Below, in pieces: positions 60,405 through 64,000 of a DNA stretch of 64,000 bases; within the stretch, counting starts at the first letter, position 1, and each line of letters opens with the position of its first letter. This DNA is from Cymbidium sinense (Eukaryota; Streptophyta; Magnoliopsida; Asparagales; Orchidaceae). Under the pieces are notes generated by a model. It worked only from the letters and a program-made list of their open reading frames with translations. It searched no databases and was not told the DNA's origin. The translations under genes were made by a program, and so were the position numbers. The stretch lies in assembly GCA_021442155.1 (NCBI GenBank), contig CM038222.1:60362266-60426265 (forward strand), in the 5' to 3' direction.

Positions 60405-61335
60405 TGATATGACATTTAAAATATCATTAATCGAAATACGATTTTGATGTCAAAAGCAAGTTGATCCTAAGTTGAAATTGGTCGAGATCAACCACTTAAA
60501 ATATCATTGGAAACTTTGGATATCAATTAAATCTAAAAGTAGCTCTTAAACAATGAGTGTTTATAGTCAAATCGAGCATCTCGATGGCGGATCTAGATCT
60601 CATAATTCTTTTGAGCATTAAAATACTTAAAATACATCAAATGATCAAAGAATCATTTTCAACCGTCCGAGTGGTGGGTGGTGGGTTTTGCATGTATCTA
60701 TAAATGACATTCCTCTATAAATAGCCTCATTCTTTCGTAGGAGAGTCAAGAGAGAGAGCTTAAAGCTGAAATCCTTCAAACACCAATCGTACCACTTCGG
60801 CTGCCGGCGTTGGTTGCCAACCATTATCGCGCCGTACCGCCCGCCTGATCGCCTGCGTCATCTTTTGCGTCCGCCGTATATCGCGCCGACCGCTAATGGG
60901 TTATCGTCGACCATGTCGCGGTCATCGCCGACCATCGACGTCGGTCACCATCCTCGACTACTATCATCGGTCCCCGCCGCCGACCATCGTCGGCCACTCT
61001 CACCAATCACCATCACGACGACCATTATCGTATCGTCCCGCATTTCATACCATCATCTATTTACAATGAATATATAGCTGTTGTTGTCTGATTCTAGGAT
61101 TTTCATTGTCAGCCCTTCTCATATACAATTCTTTAATCCCGTTATCTGGAAGATTTTGTACTTTGAAACTGATACATAGTGGAATATTTTTACTCGGCTA
61201 GTCACCGTGATTTTTTTCCCTCTCTTTTCGAGATTTTTCCACATAAAAATTTTAGAGTTTTCTTGTTCACTCTTTAAATACCTGTGTGTGTTGAATTTCA
61301 CAACAGTGGCTTTCACTCTCAATGGTTTTTTAGCA
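60405..61335 (+). repeat. 5' LTR of element C
   Basis: Begins TGATATGACATTTAAAATAT, the best preserved start in the family, and ends GGTTTTTTAGCA just before GGTTTGGCGTCGTGAAG. A TATA box lies at 60714-60723. Confidence 0.85.
60714..60723 (+). promoter_or_regulatory. TATA box in LTR of element C
   Basis: CTATAAATAG, in the context TCCTCTATAAATAGCCTC. Confidence 0.65.
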
Positions 61336-62670
61336 GGTTTGGCGTCGTGAAGCTGATTCTCATTATTTATCATATATGACCAAGTTTCCAACAAGATCAA
61401 AACCACGACGTGGAGCATTTCAAGCTTTTAAAGCACATGCGTGAATAATGAAGATTCTTCAAACTTATCCTTCATCTTTTGTTGAGAGGGGGCAACTTAA
61501 TCTTCACCGGGTCATCCGTCGACCGTCGTGGTCTCGCCAGCCGCCCAATCGACTATCGTCGTTAGTTGCCACGCCACCCCGACCATCAACCCACCACAGT
61601 AGGCATCGGCGTCAACCGTCGCGTCGTCACCGCGGCCGTCGTCACCATCTGTCACCGCCAGATCGGACATCGCCTCCCGTTCCGCGGTTAGCCTCTTTGA
61701 GGAAAAGCGAGCCAGTATGATATGCGCCATCGCTCAATCCGGTCGGTCAGGCGAGGTTAGTTGACATTTATATCGAGGAAAACTGCGTCTTATGAACTAC
61801 GGTCTTGATCGCTCGAACGACATTCTCGAAGAAGGGGAACACTCGAGCATATAAGTGTGTCTTCTCCGCCTAGGGGTTTTATAGACCCTATAGAGGGAAA
61901 AAAAATCATCGCTGAAAACCTTAAAATCTCAAAATAGGCGAACGTTAAAACAGAGACATTTTGCCGGGACGCGTCTTGGTGTCGCTTCAGCCAGTCGTGC
62001 CAGCCTTCATGCTCCCAGCTTATGAGCTGCCATTCCGACCCGACCGCCTGGCCTGCAGCTCCTCTTCCTGAACCCGTGACCGTCGTCCATAAGCCCATAT
62101 TCTGTGGCCAGCGATTCTCACACAAGTGACCCGCGACCCATTCCGTAGTTCCAGCGCGACCGGTCCTTCGACCGACCGTGATCGCCGCGCGGTATGCATC
62201 GACTCGACGACGACGTTCCACGATCCGTGACCGACGCTCGCGATCTGGGACGATCCGGCGCGGCCGGTCGATCATTGCGCCTCTTCCGTTCATGACGTCG
62301 CCAAACTCTCGACCCGTGCGTTTTTGGCGACTCGTTCTGGCAGAAACTTGGCCAAAACCCTTTGCGGCTCCGTCTTTTCCACCCGGTCATTCGACCAGCG
62401 AAGTCCGACCTCCTTTCTTCCCTGGCCGTCCCTTCGCCACCGCGGTTTTCGTAATCCAACCCAAACCTTGCTCCCTGGCCTGATGGGTCCATAACTCCAA
62501 ATCTGCTTTATGCAGCCATCCCACTGCGCTTAGTGGTTATAATCTTGTGCTCCCATGAAGATCTATTCTCTCAAAATGTATGGTTAATGGACTTGCAAAT
62601 TTCATTGAAGAATTTACTATTTTCAAATATTTTGCGTATATATTTTTGGATGATTGAGATAATGTCATCC

Positions 62671-62687
62671 AAAAATAGGGGGATAAC
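62671..62687 (+). other. Polypurine-tract region of element C
   Basis: AAAAATAGGGGGATAAC directly before the 3' LTR, matching the tract of element A. Confidence 0.6.
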
Positions 62688-63602
62688 TCATATGACACTT
62701 AAAATACCACTAGTCAAAATACGAATCTTAATGTCAAAAGCAAATTGATCCTAAGTTGAAACTTGTCGAGATCAAGCACTTAAAATATCATTGGAAACTT
62801 TGGATATTAATTAAATCATAAAGTAGCTCTTAAATAAGAAGTGTTTATAGTCAAATCGAGCGTCTCGACGAGTCGGATCTAACAAGCCCAACATCTCATA
62901 ATTCTGATTTCATTTGAGGATTCAAATACTTAAAAATACATCAAATGATCAAAGGAATCATTTTCAGCCGTCCGATGGAGTGGAGTGGTACGAGTTTTGA
63001 TGTATCTACAAAATGCCACTCCTCCAATCATAAATAACCTCATTCTTCTGAGGGGAAATAAGAGAGATAAGAGAGCTCTAAAGCTTGAAAATCCTCCAAA
63101 CACAATCGTTCCACCACTTGACGGTGCCCGACCACCCCCGTTGGTTGCCAACTATCGCCGCTGTCAGCCTCCGCCGTCGCCATCAGCCGCCACCGCTGAT
63201 CCTCGCCATTGTCAATCTCTGTCGCCAGTCATCATCGCCGACCCAGCCATTCTGGTCGGCCGACTATCATCGGTGCCAGTATCGCCACCCTCGCCATGCG
63301 GTCCATTACGACAACCTTCATCGGCCGACCATTTCACCATCATCTACATTTTACAACGAATGTGAATATATATGTTGTTGTCACGATTATGGATTCCATT
63401 ATCGCACTTCATATAATTTTGTAATCCGTTATCGGAAGATTTTACATGATACATAGTGAAAGATTTTCTTCTAGCCGTGTTTTTCCTCTTTTTTGAGATT
63501 TTTTCAAAAATTTTTGGAGTTTTCTTGTTACTCTTTAAATATCTATGTATGTGTTGAATTTCAATTTAGCGTAAACTTTTCTTTTCTCGATTTTTCAGCA
63601 GA
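62688..63602 (+). repeat. 3' LTR of element C
   Basis: Begins TCATATGACACTTAAAATAC and aligns with 60405-61335. It ends TTTTTCAGCAGA, so the terminal CA has changed or is followed by two extra bases. Confidence 0.8.
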
Positions 63603-64000
63603 ATTATATATTACTATATAATTAATATTATATTAATACCTAATAATATAATGTTTTACAATAAATACATAAATGTACATTCAAACCATACGATGAAATA
63701 AGAGAGTGCAATTGGTCTGAGAATCAGGCTTTAAATTTCAAATTAAAATGATATTGTCTATAATAATTAATTTTCTAAAAAATAAATCTTCATTTTTAAA
63801 TTATGTAAATAATTTTTACGAAATATTTATTTCTTGATCCGGGCGACATACCTGATCTCTTTTCATTCAATTTGAATTTTTTTTGCATGAAAAATTATTT
63901 TGAAAATTATAATAATTAAATTTAACACAATGTAATTGGTTAATATTTAATTTATTTGATTATTTATTAATTCCTGATTTTTTATGTTATAATTTAGATA
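63603..64000. other. AT-rich flank, no gene
   Basis: AT-rich sequence to the window end. I see no gene or repeat beyond the ATTAT target copy. Confidence 0.5.

Larger units (their letters stand above)
60405..63602 (+). mobile_element. Non-autonomous LTR retrotransposon C
   Basis: A short 3.2-kb member. Its LTRs are at 60405-61335 and 62688-63602, and a candidate target duplication ATTAT lies at 60400-60404 and 63603-63607. The interior holds the gag-like leader (ACCAAGTTTCCAACAAGATC near 61380) and a GC-rich CCGTCG tract. It also has one copy of the GGTTAGTTGACA...GATCGCTCG unit near 61755 and the TTTTATAGACCC block. It lacks the ACAAACAACCT minisatellite of A and B. No retroviral-type coding region is seen; the ORFs at 61790-62492 are in the GC-rich tract. 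Confidence 0.85.

Noticed and set aside
62118..62492. Long arginine-rich open frames in the GC-rich interior of element C
   Set aside because: Both strands are open at once, there is no known motif, and the tract is a GC-rich non-coding interior between LTRs.

Overview
This is plant nuclear DNA, most likely from an angiosperm. The evidence is a five-exon VAMP72-type SNARE gene with GT-AG introns, a plant glycine-rich secreted protein, FAR1-like and DUF7705-like pseudogenes, Tourist-like MITEs, an RTE-type LINE and several LTR retrotransposons. I cannot name the species. The window is mostly AT-rich and repeat-dominated. Only two loci look like intact protein genes: VAMP72 (30336-33289, +) and the glycine-rich protein (55579-56214, -). 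Most long open frames in the GC-rich blocks are by-products of tandem repeats.

Layout. 1-940: exon-like fragments of an unrecognised gene. 2160-3650: dead FAR1/MULE-like coding region (-). 3676-5160: about 12-unit satellite-like array. 5627-6410: dead DUF7705-type coding region (+). 6537-6930: 92-bp repeats. 7556-10240: decayed RTE LINE (-). 12880-15570: remnant of a Ty3/gypsy element (-) with gag and one LTR. 15374-29791: two tandem copies of a ~4.5-kb segment, the first split by LTR element A (16157-21481, TSD ATCTC). 30336-33289: VAMP72. 34600-36250: copia remnant. 40060-48881: LTR element B (-, TSD GGCTT), itself split by a ~3.7-kb hAT-like insertion. 48696-50530: second tandem duplication, starting inside B's LTR. 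55579-56214: glycine-rich protein gene. 56402-58353: ~1.95-kb palindromic element next to its promoter. 60405-63602: LTR element C (+, candidate TSD ATTAT).

The most interesting theme is that A, B and C form one family of long non-autonomous LTR retrotransposons. They share LTR starts (TGATATGAC), TATA boxes, a primer-binding region and a short gag-derived leader, but have no recognisable gag-pol. A and B are filled instead with GC-rich minisatellites. The decayed gag element at 12.9-15.6 kb shares the LTR and leader features and is a plausible relative of the autonomous partner. Two separate tandem duplications have a breakpoint inside LTRs of this group. The duplication at 15-30 kb preserves an empty target site for element A, which fixes the order of events.
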